Source of the DNA: UBA1181 sp963619325
GTDB lineage: Bacteria; Bacteroidota; Bacteroidia; Bacteroidales; Paludibacteraceae
Assembly (NCBI GenBank): GCA_963619325.1
Contig: CAVEVQ010000007.1
Location: forward strand, 1-64,000
Reading direction: 5' to 3'
DNA length: 64,000 nucleotides
The notes under the pieces are model-generated. The model did not search any database, was not told where the DNA came from, and saw nothing but the letters and a program-made list of their open reading frames with translations. The position numbers and the translations under genes are program-made. This document shows, in pieces, positions 9,534-18,442 of the stretch (position 1 is its first letter; every line of letters begins with the position of its first letter).

Positions 9534-12500
9534 ATTGAGTTTCGTCTTCCTCCTTTTTCTCAATATCAACAACATTACGCTCTTTACGTTTAAACGCACC
9601 CTTGATTGATTTTAAATAAGATTTGAACAAATCAGAAAACGTGTCAAAATCCTCACGATATACAATACCCAATCCTTGCGTGTTAGGAGCTTGTTTGAAA
9701 TAACTGTTGTTCGACCGATTAAAACCTTTAGTTCGCAGCTTACCCGACTGATTTAGTTTATATTCTATATCAAAATCAATGATACTGTTAGAAATATTCT
9801 CAGCATCAGTAACTTCATCTCGATATCCAAAATTACCATTCAAGAGAAGACGATCATTTAACAATTGCGTTGAAAGTGCCACATCAAACTCACTGGACGT
9901 TGTTGTTCCATCCATATTAGTGGACGTTGGACGATAATTGAGTCCGATACTTACATCTTGGTTCATCTTTGATATCCAATTCGTCAACTGAGATGACAGC
10001 GTTGAAAACCCTACAGACGAAAGTTCTGTCGTCGCCACCGACGAAGCACTCCTATCCATATTATAGAAATGACCAAGAGCCAACAAAGACGCAATATTTC
10101 TATTCATAGCCTCATCCGTATTGATTACACTACGCAACTTACTTTTTACATCGTCATCAGAATTCGGCAATTCAATATCAAATTTAATTATAGGAGAAGA
10201 TATTGTTCCTGTCAATCCCAATAAACAATTTACCAATGTCGTATTCGTACGAAGGTTGGGATCGTCAACGATATCGTTCAATGAGGCATTTAAAGCATAT
10301 TTTGCTTGTATGTTCAAGGCAGCATTCGTAGGGTTTCCCGTCCATTGAACCATACTGCCCTTTTCAATTTCAAATTTTCGTGAAATGATACTTTGAATCG
10401 TAAATAGATAATCCCCCCTTTCAATCTCATACCCTCCATAGATTTTGAACGCATTGTCCTTTGTATTATATGTTAGGTGAAGAGAACCATTACCATTAGT
10501 TTTGATAATATCACCCTGTTGAGCATCCATTATCAAGTGAATCTGAGCATCCGTGGTAGCTTCCAAATCCATATCCAAGTTAACGACTGTAGATGAAATC
10601 GACTTTTGCTGAGAGATCTTTTTTAATTTTTCACGTCTTTGCCTTCGTTTCTCTGCCATTGTTTTCTTTTCTTCTGCTGCCACAAAAGTAACAAAACTAC
10701 TCTCCTTTGCAGAGGACGTGCTTTCAATTGGTATTGTCATCAACGTGTTAGGCATGGTTCGCATAGCCAAATTGATATTCACAACATCTGTGGTACCAGA
10801 GAAATGTCCGACACCTTGAGCATACGCTTTTCCGTAAAATGTCTCATTGTCTTCCTCCTTTGTGTCCATCACCAAAAGATTATCACATTCAAGGTCAAAA
10901 GCAAACTTGAAATTTCGAAATGCATCATGCAACATCATACCCGATACGACCGCGTAATTTCCTTCTGTATCATATACCTGCACCTGATTTAATTCAATCG
11001 TGTGCGGCGTCAATTTTACTGAATCAGAAAACACATACGACGTCTTCAAGAAATCAACGTCAAAAGCCATATCCTTCACATACGTCATTCCCTCTAATCC
11101 TATATTTCCAAATTTTCCGTATGCTGCCACATGTCCACTAACGGTTCCCGTGTTATTTTGCAAAACATTCTTTAAATATTTCCTCAAAAAGCGCATATCT
11201 ATATCTTTCAAATCGCCACCTATATACAAAGAATCATTGCCTAAGAAAACCCCTCCATGAACAACAGACTTTGACAACACAGAATTACCCTTTGAAGGCG
11301 ATAAAATATCAACATCAAAACCTATACATTTTTCCTTTTCCACCCAGGATGTGTTGACAGACATGTCTCCCAACACACATTCATTAATCGCTCCATCGTA
11401 TATGTACAACCCTCCTTTGAAAAAAGGCTGGTTGAAAAGTCGAAACAAGTAAACGTCTCCTACCGAAACTCCGTCAAAAGAAATATTAGGATTACCAATT
11501 ATATCACTAAAATAGCCTAAACTCAAATCATTAAAATGAATGTTAAGGCTGTCTGTAACTTCTTCTGTATTAGTACCGTCAATGCACAAAAACTGTGTGT
11601 CATGTTTAAAAAGAAAACTATCCACCTCAACCCTCTTCTTATCAATCGAAATCTTACTTTCATGGATAGTCCATACAGTATCATTCAAATAAACATGAGA
11701 TGGATTTATCAAGAAATCTGCTGTTAATCCTTTGCCCTTTTCATAATCCTTGATCAAAGCCTTCAGATCAAGTTTCCCACTGTAGGTAGTCTCAGACGAA
11801 TTATTAAATGACACCTTTAAATCAACGTCATTTTCATTTGTCAACGTGCTGATAGACATATAATAAGGGAAACGTCGTTTATTTTTAGGTAGTATGGTTG
11901 TGCGACATAACAATTTCAGTTGCTCTCTCGGATTCTCACACAAAAAAAGTAAATCAGACCACGATGAATTTCCTTTCTTCATTAGAGGGACTTCCAAACG
12001 AACACGGAATTGTTGATCATTCTCGCTATAGAATCCTTTCAGTTTCGACTCCTCCTGGATAATGAACGGAAGGTCTACTATATCCTGAATGGACTCCATA
12101 TTTTCGACAGTCAAATCAAAAACAAAATCATTTTTCTTATTTCCCTCTGGTATAGTTTTACTGTCTTTTATCAAAGCAGGAAAATATTTATGCGCTAAAT
12201 TATATACACACATTGGAAGTGTCGCAAAAGAATATGTTCCAACCACCGTTCCATTCACATAATCTGAAAAAACAGACATTTTCTTTTGTTTATTTGGTTT
12301 GGTTACAACGGACAAACTAAAATTGTTCATTCCAAACTCACGTTCTCCTTTTGAAAAAAGAAAATTGTCCACAGAAAAAGCACCCTCCAAATCATCTATA
12401 TTACGCCCCGTGAAATTAGTCTCTATGTTGAATGATGTCTGAGAGTCTTCATTGATGTCTAACAAATGCGTCTCATAAAGATTTAAGTTCATCACATTGG

Positions 12501-14067
12501 CATTGAAATGGAAAAGCGGTTTTTCTGTACGCAAATCAATCTTACCCTCAAAGTTGAATTCAGCATTTTTGTCACTCATTACCAATGTGCCATCAAATCC
12601 TTTTTTGTCAAACGAACCATTCATCGACAGATTTTGGTAGCAATAATTTTTATAATAAAAGGAATCTACATTTCCCTTTGCAACCAATTTGAAATTCTGG
12701 TCTGATATTTTATCTAAAACTATATCCAAGTTGAAAGCCACATTACCTAAACCCGACTCCTTTCCTAAGAAACGATCCAAATGACAATCCTTCGACTTAA
12801 TTTGCCCCTTCACTTCGTACGAGTTTAATTGGATGTCTGGCGCAGTAAACAACACAGACAAATCCAGCTCACCTAAATTGGTTGTGATTGAACCATCAGT
12901 CAACATATTCTTCAGGTTGCCATTCAATGATCCACTATAAGCAAACGTACCTATATCGTTGAATCTTTTCGAGAGTTGAACATCTCTTTTTATGGCAATC
13001 CAAAGTATATCAGACAGATCAGACGCATTAGAGGAAAGACGTTCAACCATTCCGTCCAACTGAACATTCTGCGCATTAGGCAATAAATCTTTCACATACA
13101 TATTACCAGATAAGCAGGTTGCATCGCCATACTTTATCAGCAATTTTCTCACTTGAAACTCTCGTAACAAACCATACGCAGATCCTTGAATCTCAATAGG
13201 TGCTGTTATCATATCTAAAGCAGGACGGAAAACAGAGAAATCAGATGGACGGATATGAGTTTCGCCAAATTCAAATCTTAGCCTCAGTTTGTTAATCGGG
13301 TCTTTAAAAGCCGTATAATTATCGTGGTACGCAGTTAATTCTTTCAGTCTCAAGTGACTATTAGGCATTTTGAAAAGAAAATTTTTAACAGACAATGTCT
13401 CCTTATTTGCCAAAAGGGAAGTAGTTATCTCATCTACAACCAAACCAGACTTTTCTTTAAAAGATACATCTTCGACAATAATGTTCACAGAGTCTTTAAC
13501 AAAAGACCTGAAGTAGACAAATCCATTAAAATCGTATATATGCAAGTCATTCGGATTCATTCGTCCAATCCAATTCGACTTTTTTGAATTTTTATATGAA
13601 ATCTGGCAATTTTCAAACGCAGCAGACTCTATGTCCATAGACCAAGTTATGCGTACCGTGTCATTGGGGTCCGGCTTAAACGCATCAATGAAAAATCCAA
13701 AATTTGAAGTATTGGTAGAATCAACGGACAAATTAGCTTCTAATCCAGTGAACTGGATGGTACGAAAAGACACTTGAGAAGAGAACAATTTCAACAAATT
13801 TATAGATACCTTCGTACGACTCATAAAAAGCAATGTGTCACACTGCCTGTCTTCAACATAGACATCCTTTAAAACAAAACTATTCGGAAAATTCCACTCT
13901 ATCTGATCTATTGACACCTTGCTTCCTACCTGTTTTGATAGGCTCTCCGTTACAGCATCAACAACCGAGTGTTGCAATTCTTTATTCTGCAACACAAAAA
14001 AACCAATAATTAGCACCAATGCAATTAATGCAACTATGGAAAGTAATATATAGGTAAATCTCTTAAT
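9532..14067 (-). CDS. tamB: TamB-like translocation and assembly module protein
   Basis: A very large AsmA/TamB-type protein, about 1511 aa from the start proposed here. The C-terminal 400 residues contain the TamB (DUF490) domain (for example GDYLFTIQSIISRKFEIEKG and LNIQAKYALNASL), followed by a long beta-rich tail. The middle is repeated beta-strand segments expected to form a hydrophobic-groove beta-taco spanning the periplasm. These proteins help insert outer-membrane proteins and/or move phospholipids. The first TTG (14019) would begin inside the signal anchor. The in-frame ATT at 14067 gives MKRFTYILLSIVALIALVLI, a normal signal anchor, so I place the start there. No ATG or GTG lies between the upstream stop (14077-14079) and 14019. 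A promoter element at 14103-14110 fits this start. Confidence 0.85.
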   Translation of the reverse strand: MKRFTYILLSIVALIALVLIIGFFVLQNKELQHSVVDAVTESLSKQVGSKVSIDQIEWNFPNSFVLKDVYVEDRQCDTLLFMSRTKVSINLLKLFSSQVSFRTIQFTGLEANLSVDSTNTSNFGFFIDAFKPDPNDTVRITWSMDIESAAFENCQISYKNSKKSNWIGRMNPNDLHIYDFNGFVYFRSFVKDSVNIIVEDVSFKEKSGLVVDEITTSLLANKETLSVKNFLFKMPNSHLRLKELTAYHDNYTAFKDPINKLRLRFEFGETHIRPSDFSVFRPALDMITAPIEIQGSAYGLLREFQVRKLLIKYGDATCLSGNMYVKDLLPNAQNVQLDGMVERLSSNASDLSDILWIAIKRDVQLSKRFNDIGTFAYSGSLNGNLKNMLTDGSITTNLGELDLSVLFTAPDIQLNSYEVKGQIKSKDCHLDRFLGKESGLGNVAFNLDIVLDKISDQNFKLVAKGNVDSFYYKNYCYQNLSMNGSFDKKGFDGTLVMSDKNAEFNFEGKIDLRTEKPLFHFNANVMNLNLYETHLLDINEDSQTSFNIETNFTGRNIDDLEGAFSVDNFLFSKGEREFGMNNFSLSVVTKPNKQKKMSVFSDYVNGTVVGTYSFATLPMCVYNLAHKYFPALIKDSKTIPEGNKKNDFVFDLTVENMESIQDIVDLPFIIQEESKLKGFYSENDQQFRVRLEVPLMKKGNSSWSDLLFLCENPREQLKLLCRTTILPKNKRRFPYYMSISTLTNENDVDLKVSFNNSSETTYSGKLDLKALIKDYEKGKGLTADFLINPSHVYLNDTVWTIHESKISIDKKRVEVDSFLFKHDTQFLCIDGTNTEEVTDSLNIHFNDLSLGYFSDIIGNPNISFDGVSVGDVYLFRLFNQPFFKGGLYIYDGAINECVLGDMSVNTSWVEKEKCIGFDVDILSPSKGNSVLSKSVVHGGVFLGNDSLYIGGDLKDIDMRFLRKYLKNVLQNNTGTVSGHVAAYGKFGNIGLEGMTYVKDMAFDVDFLKTSYVFSDSVKLTPHTIELNQVQVYDTEGNYAVVSGMMLHDAFRNFKFAFDLECDNLLVMDTKEEDNETFYGKAYAQGVGHFSGTTDVVNINLAMRTMPNTLMTIPIESTSSAKESSFVTFVAAEEKKTMAEKRRQRREKLKKISQQKSISSTVVNLDMDLEATTDAQIHLIMDAQQGDIIKTNGNGSLHLTYNTKDNAFKIYGGYEIERGDYLFTIQSIISRKFEIEKGSMVQWTGNPTNAALNIQAKYALNASLNDIVDDPNLRTNTTLVNCLLGLTGTISSPIIKFDIELPNSDDDVKSKLRSVINTDEAMNRNIASLLALGHFYNMDRSASSVATTELSSVGFSTLSSQLTNWISKMNQDVSIGLNYRPTSTNMDGTTTSSEFDVALSTQLLNDRLLLNGNFGYRDEVTDAENISNSIIDFDIEYKLNQSGKLRTKGFNRSNNSYFKQAPNTQGLGIVYREDFDTFSDLFKSYLKSIKGAFKRKERNVVDIEKKEEDETQ

Positions 14068-14102
14068 ATCAGTTAATTACAAATTTTTCAAAACTCTGTA
14101 CG

Positions 14103-14110
14103 CAAAATTA
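14103..14110 (-). promoter_or_regulatory. Predicted -7 element of tamB
   Basis: The minus strand reads TAATTTTG, an exact TANNTTTG match. It would give a transcription start near 14096 and a 29-nt leader to the ATT codon at 14067. Confidence 0.45.
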
Positions 14111-14132
14111 AAAAATACTTTACGAGAAAATG

Positions 14133-14140
14133 TACTTTTG
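14133..14140 (+). promoter_or_regulatory. Predicted -7 element of tsaD
   Basis: TACTTTTG matches TANNTTTG exactly and lies divergent from the tamB element. The transcription start would be near 14147, which excludes the TTG at 14152 as a practical start and favours the ATGs at 14188/14194. Confidence 0.45.
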
Positions 14141-14193
14141 TCAAACGTATTTTGTATTTTCGCATATACATTATTAAAGTGTGGTGTATGAGA

Positions 14194-15219
14194 ATGGAAA
14201 AGCAAGTTTATATTTTGTCAATAGAATCATCTTGTGACGACACGTCTGCCGCCGTTTTGCGTGATGGTTTCCTTCTATCAAACGTGATTGCGAGCCAAAA
14301 AGTGCATGAAGCGTACGGAGGAGTCGTGCCTGAACTTGCATCTCGCGCTCATCAGCAAAATATAGTACCGACCATTTCGGAAGCCCTCCGGCAATCGGGC
14401 GTTTCTAAAGAAATGATTAGCGCGATTGCTTTTACTCGCGGACCAGGGTTGATGGGTTCTCTATTAGTCGGAACATCGTTCGCCAAAGGGCTTGCCATCT
14501 CCTTAAATGTTCCTTTAATAGAGGTAAACCACTTACAAGCGCATATTCTCGCTCACTTTATCCAAACGGAAGGAGAAGAAAAAAGATTACCCCAATTTCC
14601 ATTTCTTTGCTTATTAGTTTCGGGAGGAAACTCTCAAATTGTATTAGTAAAAAGCCATAAAGATATGGAAATCATCGGTCAGACTATTGATGATGCAGCC
14701 GGAGAAGCTTTCGACAAGTGTGCGAAAGTAATGGGGCTGCCATACCCAGGAGGACCAATCATTGATAAGTTGGCAAAATTGGGGAATCCATTGGCTTTTC
14801 AACTCCATAAGCCTCAAATTGGCAACTATGACTATAGTTTTAGTGGTTTAAAGACTTCTTTTTTGTATTTGTTGAGAGATAAATTAAAGGAGAATCCTAA
14901 TTTTATTGAAGATAATAAAGAGGATCTTTGTGCATCCTTACAATATACAGTTGTTGATATTTTGATGTCTAAACTGCGGAAGGCAGTTAAAGACTTAGGA
15001 ATCAATCGAGTAGCCGTAGCTGGAGGAGTGTCCGCAAATTCTGCGCTCCGTGCAGCCTTTGAAGACCACGCCAATCGATATAAATGGGATATTTTCATTC
15101 CGAAATTTTCCTATACAACAGACAATGGTGCAATGGTTGCTATTGCAGGCTACTTCAAATACTTGGATGGAGATTTCTGTGATATTTCACTACCTCCATT
15201 CTCTCGGGTCGAGATGTAG
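14194..15219 (+). CDS. tsaD: tRNA N6-adenosine threonylcarbamoyltransferase TsaD
   Basis: A universal enzyme that transfers the threonylcarbamoyl group to A37 of ANN-decoding tRNAs, together with TsaB and TsaE. The protein begins MEKQVYILSIESSCDDTSAA, the invariant N-terminal ATPase-fold motif. Metal-binding histidines lie in VNHLQAHILAHF, and later motifs GGNSQ, GEAFDK, PYPGGPIID and VAGGVSANSALR are all present. From ATG 14194 it is 341 aa, the usual length; ATG 14188 would add two residues. It is transcribed divergently from tamB. Confidence 0.96.
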   Translation: MEKQVYILSIESSCDDTSAAVLRDGFLLSNVIASQKVHEAYGGVVPELASRAHQQNIVPTISEALRQSGVSKEMISAIAFTRGPGLMGSLLVGTSFAKGLAISLNVPLIEVNHLQAHILAHFIQTEGEEKRLPQFPFLCLLVSGGNSQIVLVKSHKDMEIIGQTIDDAAGEAFDKCAKVMGLPYPGGPIIDKLAKLGNPLAFQLHKPQIGNYDYSFSGLKTSFLYLLRDKLKENPNFIEDNKEDLCASLQYTVVDILMSKLRKAVKDLGINRVAVAGGVSANSALRAAFEDHANRYKWDIFIPKFSYTTDNGAMVAIAGYFKYLDGDFCDISLPPFSRVEM

Positions 15220-15282
15220 AGGAAAACCTCTATTCGACCTTAATGCCATTAAAAAATTAACTGAACATAGAACTTTAAAAAT

Positions 15283-16107
15283 ATGGAAAAGAAAATATTG
15301 TCTAAGGCATTAGGGGTGGTAAGTATATTTCTTGCGATAACCATATCTTCTTGCAAAGAAGAAGAAGAAAAAAAGATAGACTTAGCACAGAATATTCCTG
15401 GAACTTGGATTTCCTTGAAAACCATTGATTACGAACTTCAAGAAGGTTCAAATTGGAAGTATAATGAAAAAAATTCGGAGACGCAAGGAGACTGGTTGGA
15501 AGTTCCATACACTTTTCGTTTCGACCGTGTTTACTATATTGAATATAAAGAAGAAGATGGACATATCATCAAATATAAGGGAAAATACGAGGTCTCCGGA
15601 GACACACTACAGATAGAAGACCTTGAAAAATTTCCTTTGCACAATGCTTTAGCGACTTTTCATTCTGCAACCAGTCTTAGTTTGGAATATTCCAAAATTG
15701 ACGAAAATGGGAAAAACGTGAAAAAAGAAATTCGTTTTGCGAAGACCGCTAATATGAGTCCGGAAAAAGCATTCGAATACGTTGACGCCATACAAGACAA
15801 ATCATTTCTCTGCTCTGCTAACGACCGAAGCTACATCAACCATTTTAAGATACAAAATGTAACCGCTAACAGCGTGCAACTTAAAATAGATGGAGAAGAG
15901 GGCAATATTGTAGTTTTAACAAAAGCAGCGCCTGTTCTGGTACAAAACACAAATGGTTATTTTGCAGTGTCAGAAGACTACGAAAGTGAATATGCATACA
16001 CGGCTGTTCTCTATTTTGACCAAAGTAGTATGAAAATTAGAACTATCTCATACCTGCCAAGTATACAAAACGGTATTGGCGAAACTTTATTTTGGATGGA
16101 CGAATAA
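15283..16107 (+). CDS. Lipocalin-like predicted lipoprotein
   Basis: A 274-aa predicted lipoprotein with lipobox ITISSC (Cys24), followed by a charged tether KEEEEKK. The mature N-terminal half (NIPGTWISLKTIDYE, YTFRFDRVYYIEY, GKYEVSGDTLQI) has the GxW pattern and strand spacing of small Bacteroidales lipocalin-like lipoproteins. The C-terminal half has no recognisable motif. The function is unknown. It lies 63 bp after tsaD and may be cotranscribed with it; a strong terminator follows. Confidence 0.65.
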   Translation: MEKKILSKALGVVSIFLAITISSCKEEEEKKIDLAQNIPGTWISLKTIDYELQEGSNWKYNEKNSETQGDWLEVPYTFRFDRVYYIEYKEEDGHIIKYKGKYEVSGDTLQIEDLEKFPLHNALATFHSATSLSLEYSKIDENGKNVKKEIRFAKTANMSPEKAFEYVDAIQDKSFLCSANDRSYINHFKIQNVTANSVQLKIDGEEGNIVVLTKAAPVLVQNTNGYFAVSEDYESEYAYTAVLYFDQSSMKIRTISYLPSIQNGIGETLFWMDE

Positions 16108-16146
16108 AAATGATTTGTCAACCTGAGAATATTATATAAAAAAAGG

Positions 16147-16190
16147 AAAAAGCGAGGCGTTATTGATAGAATCAAAACGCCTCGCTTTTA
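16147..16190. terminator. Bidirectional terminator
   Basis: A 14-bp perfect stem (16148-16161 with 16176-16189, core GCGAGGCGTT) is flanked by an A-run and a T-run. It sits between the convergent lipoprotein and panB genes and can terminate in both directions. Confidence 0.85.
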
Positions 16191-16221
16191 CGATATAAAG
16201 TTCTTTACTTTTATCAATAGA

Positions 16222-17049
16222 TTAATATTGTTCGTCCTTATTAGGAAAATCTAAGGATTTCACATCCGATATGTATTTCTTTACTGCTTTTGTTATCTCA
16301 TCATATAGATTAGCGTAAACACGTGCAAATTTCGGATGAAAACCATCAAAAAGCCCCAACATATCATGCATAACGAGAACTTGCCCATCTACTTTCTCTC
16401 CAGCACCAATACCAATCACGGGGATGGTAAGCATTTGTGCAACTTTCTCCGCCAATAAAGCAGGAATCTTTTCTAATACAATAGCATAACATCCTGCTTT
16501 CTCCAACAATTTCGCATCATTTAACAACTTTTCTGCCTCAGCATCTCCCGACGCACGCAATTTATAAGATCCATATTTGTTAATGGATTGTGGCATTAGT
16601 CCTAAGTGGCCCATAACCGGCACTCCTGCATCAATAATTCGCTTAATAGTTGGCAACATCTCTTCTCCACCTTCCAATTTAACAGACCCTGCTCCAGTTT
16701 CTTTCATAATTCTAACAGCAGAACGTATACCATCCTCAGGACTAACTTGATAAGAACCAAAGGGCATATCCACAACGACATGCGCACGCTGCGCCGCACG
16801 AACAACACACTGAGCATGATAAATAATCTGATCAATCGTCAACAACAACGTAGTTGGATTGCCAGCCATCACATTTGACGCTGAATCACCCACCAAAATA
16901 ACGTCCATTCCAGCTCTATCAATAATCGTCGCCATAGAATAATCGTATGCTGTCAACATTGATATTTTCTCTCCATCATTCTTCATCTTTTGAAGAACAC
17001 TTGTCGTCACTTTCTTATAGACTTTCTTTTCCTCTTCAAGATATGCCAT
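16222..17049 (-). CDS. panB: 3-methyl-2-oxobutanoate hydroxymethyltransferase
   Basis: The first committed enzyme of pantothenate synthesis: it adds a hydroxymethyl group from methylene-tetrahydrofolate to ketoisovalerate. The 275 aa carry MLTAYDYSMATIIDRAG, the metal-binding VGDSASNV, DMPFGSY, VKLEGG, and MGHLGLMPQS. It is the last gene of a four-gene minus-strand operon and is 26 bp from the upstream acetyltransferase. panC and panD are not in the window. Confidence 0.95.
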   Translation of the reverse strand: MAYLEEEKKVYKKVTTSVLQKMKNDGEKISMLTAYDYSMATIIDRAGMDVILVGDSASNVMAGNPTTLLLTIDQIIYHAQCVVRAAQRAHVVVDMPFGSYQVSPEDGIRSAVRIMKETGAGSVKLEGGEEMLPTIKRIIDAGVPVMGHLGLMPQSINKYGSYKLRASGDAEAEKLLNDAKLLEKAGCYAIVLEKIPALLAEKVAQMLTIPVIGIGAGEKVDGQVLVMHDMLGLFDGFHPKFARVYANLYDEITKAVKKYISDVKSLDFPNKDEQY

Positions 17050-17075
17050 TTTCCTATTCTATTTATAACAGATTC

Positions 17076-17627
17076 TTACCTTAATTTTCTCTTTACCACC
17101 GCAGGACAACCTGCAGCCAACACATCAGATGGCAGGTCTTTTGTAACGACTGCACCTGCAGCCACTACCGTGCGATCTCCAATCGTAACACCTGGACAAA
17201 TCGTGACACCTGCTGCAATCCAACAATCCTCTCCGATAGTAATCGGGAAACTTGTTTCTACTGGCAATCTACGCTGCTCATAGTCAATAGGATGATTAGG
17301 TGTCACCAACTGACAATTAGGACCAATCTTAGTATGATTACCAATCGTTACCGACGCACTATCTAATATCGTTGCATTGTAGTTGATAAAAACATGCTCT
17401 CCTAATTTTATCTGGTGTCCATGATCGCAGTGAAATGGAGGATTCACAACCGTCGACTTTGGTATTCCAGGAATCAACTCCTCTATAACAGCACGATACC
17501 CTTCACTATGCGAAGTCATCGTTTGCAACTTAACACAAAGACAATTCGCATGTTGGATGCTTTCGTCAATTTCTTTATCAGAGAAATCATAAAGTTGCTG
17601 GGATCGCATTTTATCAATCTCTTTCAT
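17076..17627 (-). CDS. Maltose/galactoside O-acetyltransferase family protein
   Basis: An acetyl-CoA-dependent O-acetyltransferase of the LacA/Maa group. The N-terminal mac domain (MRSQQLYDFSDKEID...) is followed by left-handed beta-helix hexapeptide repeats (IGNHTKIGPNCQLVTPNHP with the catalytic-type His, then IGEDCWIAAGVTICPGVTIG). ATG 17627 is preferred to the TTG at 17633, giving 183 aa, the usual length. The acceptor sugar is not determinable. It overlaps no neighbour and is spaced 10-30 bp within the ctp-nudC-panB operon. Confidence 0.87.
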   Translation of the reverse strand: MKEIDKMRSQQLYDFSDKEIDESIQHANCLCVKLQTMTSHSEGYRAVIEELIPGIPKSTVVNPPFHCDHGHQIKLGEHVFINYNATILDSASVTIGNHTKIGPNCQLVTPNHPIDYEQRRLPVETSFPITIGEDCWIAAGVTICPGVTIGDRTVVAAGAVVTKDLPSDVLAAGCPAVVKRKLR

Positions 17628-17643
17628 CTTCAACTATCTTTAA

Positions 17644-18420
17644 TTAGTATAATTTGTGAATCAACCGATAAGCAATTGACCCTGGAGTTGGCGTCGCAGG
17701 ACAAGCTTTACGATCAAACCAGTCGGCATCCGCAATCTCATCTTCTTGCTTTCTTACCTCTCCACTCTCATACTCTGCTGTAAACCCAAGCATCAGCTGA
17801 TCTGGGAAAGGCCAACTCTGACTTCCTCTATATGTTATATTTTTCACACGAATTCCCGTCTCTTCATAAACCTCACGATAAACAGTCTGCTCAGCGGTCT
17901 CTCCTGCTTCCATGAATCCCGCTAAGCAAGAATAGACATCTTGGTTTCTCTGTACATGACGAGCCAAAAGAACTTTATCACCACGATTCACAAGAACGAT
18001 AATGCAGGGTTCTATACGAGGGAAAAAATTCTTATTACAAGAAGGACAGAATCGAGCGGTCAAAGTTTCACTATCCGTCAACATACCACCACAACAATGA
18101 CAATAACGCCATGATTTCCTCCAATCGGACAAAGCTTTTACACGAGCCAAATGGAAGCATGAATCCACATCATTCTCTGCAAAATAAGAACGTATAGGCT
18201 CTACCATATACCCATTAGGAAGAGCTTCCTTTGAACTCAGACTCAAACCGCAAATGCCTGCCGTCTTCTCTTCAAAAAAATCCGCTTCCGAATCTGCTTC
18301 TTTCAAAATCTTTAAATCATTAAAAGACAAAGGTTTTCCAGAATCAGAACACACATAATCTCTACCAACTACTGCGAAACAAACGCATTCAGTATCTATA
18401 GGATCCGTAACAAGTGCCAT
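17644..18420 (-). CDS. nudC: NAD(H)/NAD-RNA pyrophosphatase NudC
   Basis: A 258-aa Nudix hydrolase that cleaves NADH and, in the family, NAD caps on RNA. The zinc ribbon is present (Cys107/Cys110 and Cys125/Cys128). A complete Nudix box runs from Gly168 to Ile190 (GFMEAGETAEQTVYREVYEE). The NudC signature SQ-WPFP is at 200-207, with Ser replacing the usual Pro at its third position. The N-terminal domain is typical of the family. It lies 22 bp behind ctp in the same operon. Confidence 0.92.
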   Translation of the reverse strand: MALVTDPIDTECVCFAVVGRDYVCSDSGKPLSFNDLKILKEADSEADFFEEKTAGICGLSLSSKEALPNGYMVEPIRSYFAENDVDSCFHLARVKALSDWRKSWRYCHCCGGMLTDSETLTARFCPSCNKNFFPRIEPCIIVLVNRGDKVLLARHVQRNQDVYSCLAGFMEAGETAEQTVYREVYEETGIRVKNITYRGSQSWPFPDQLMLGFTAEYESGEVRKQEDEIADADWFDRKACPATPTPGSIAYRLIHKLY

Positions 18421-18442
18421 ACTTTTTCATTTTATTTTTTTT

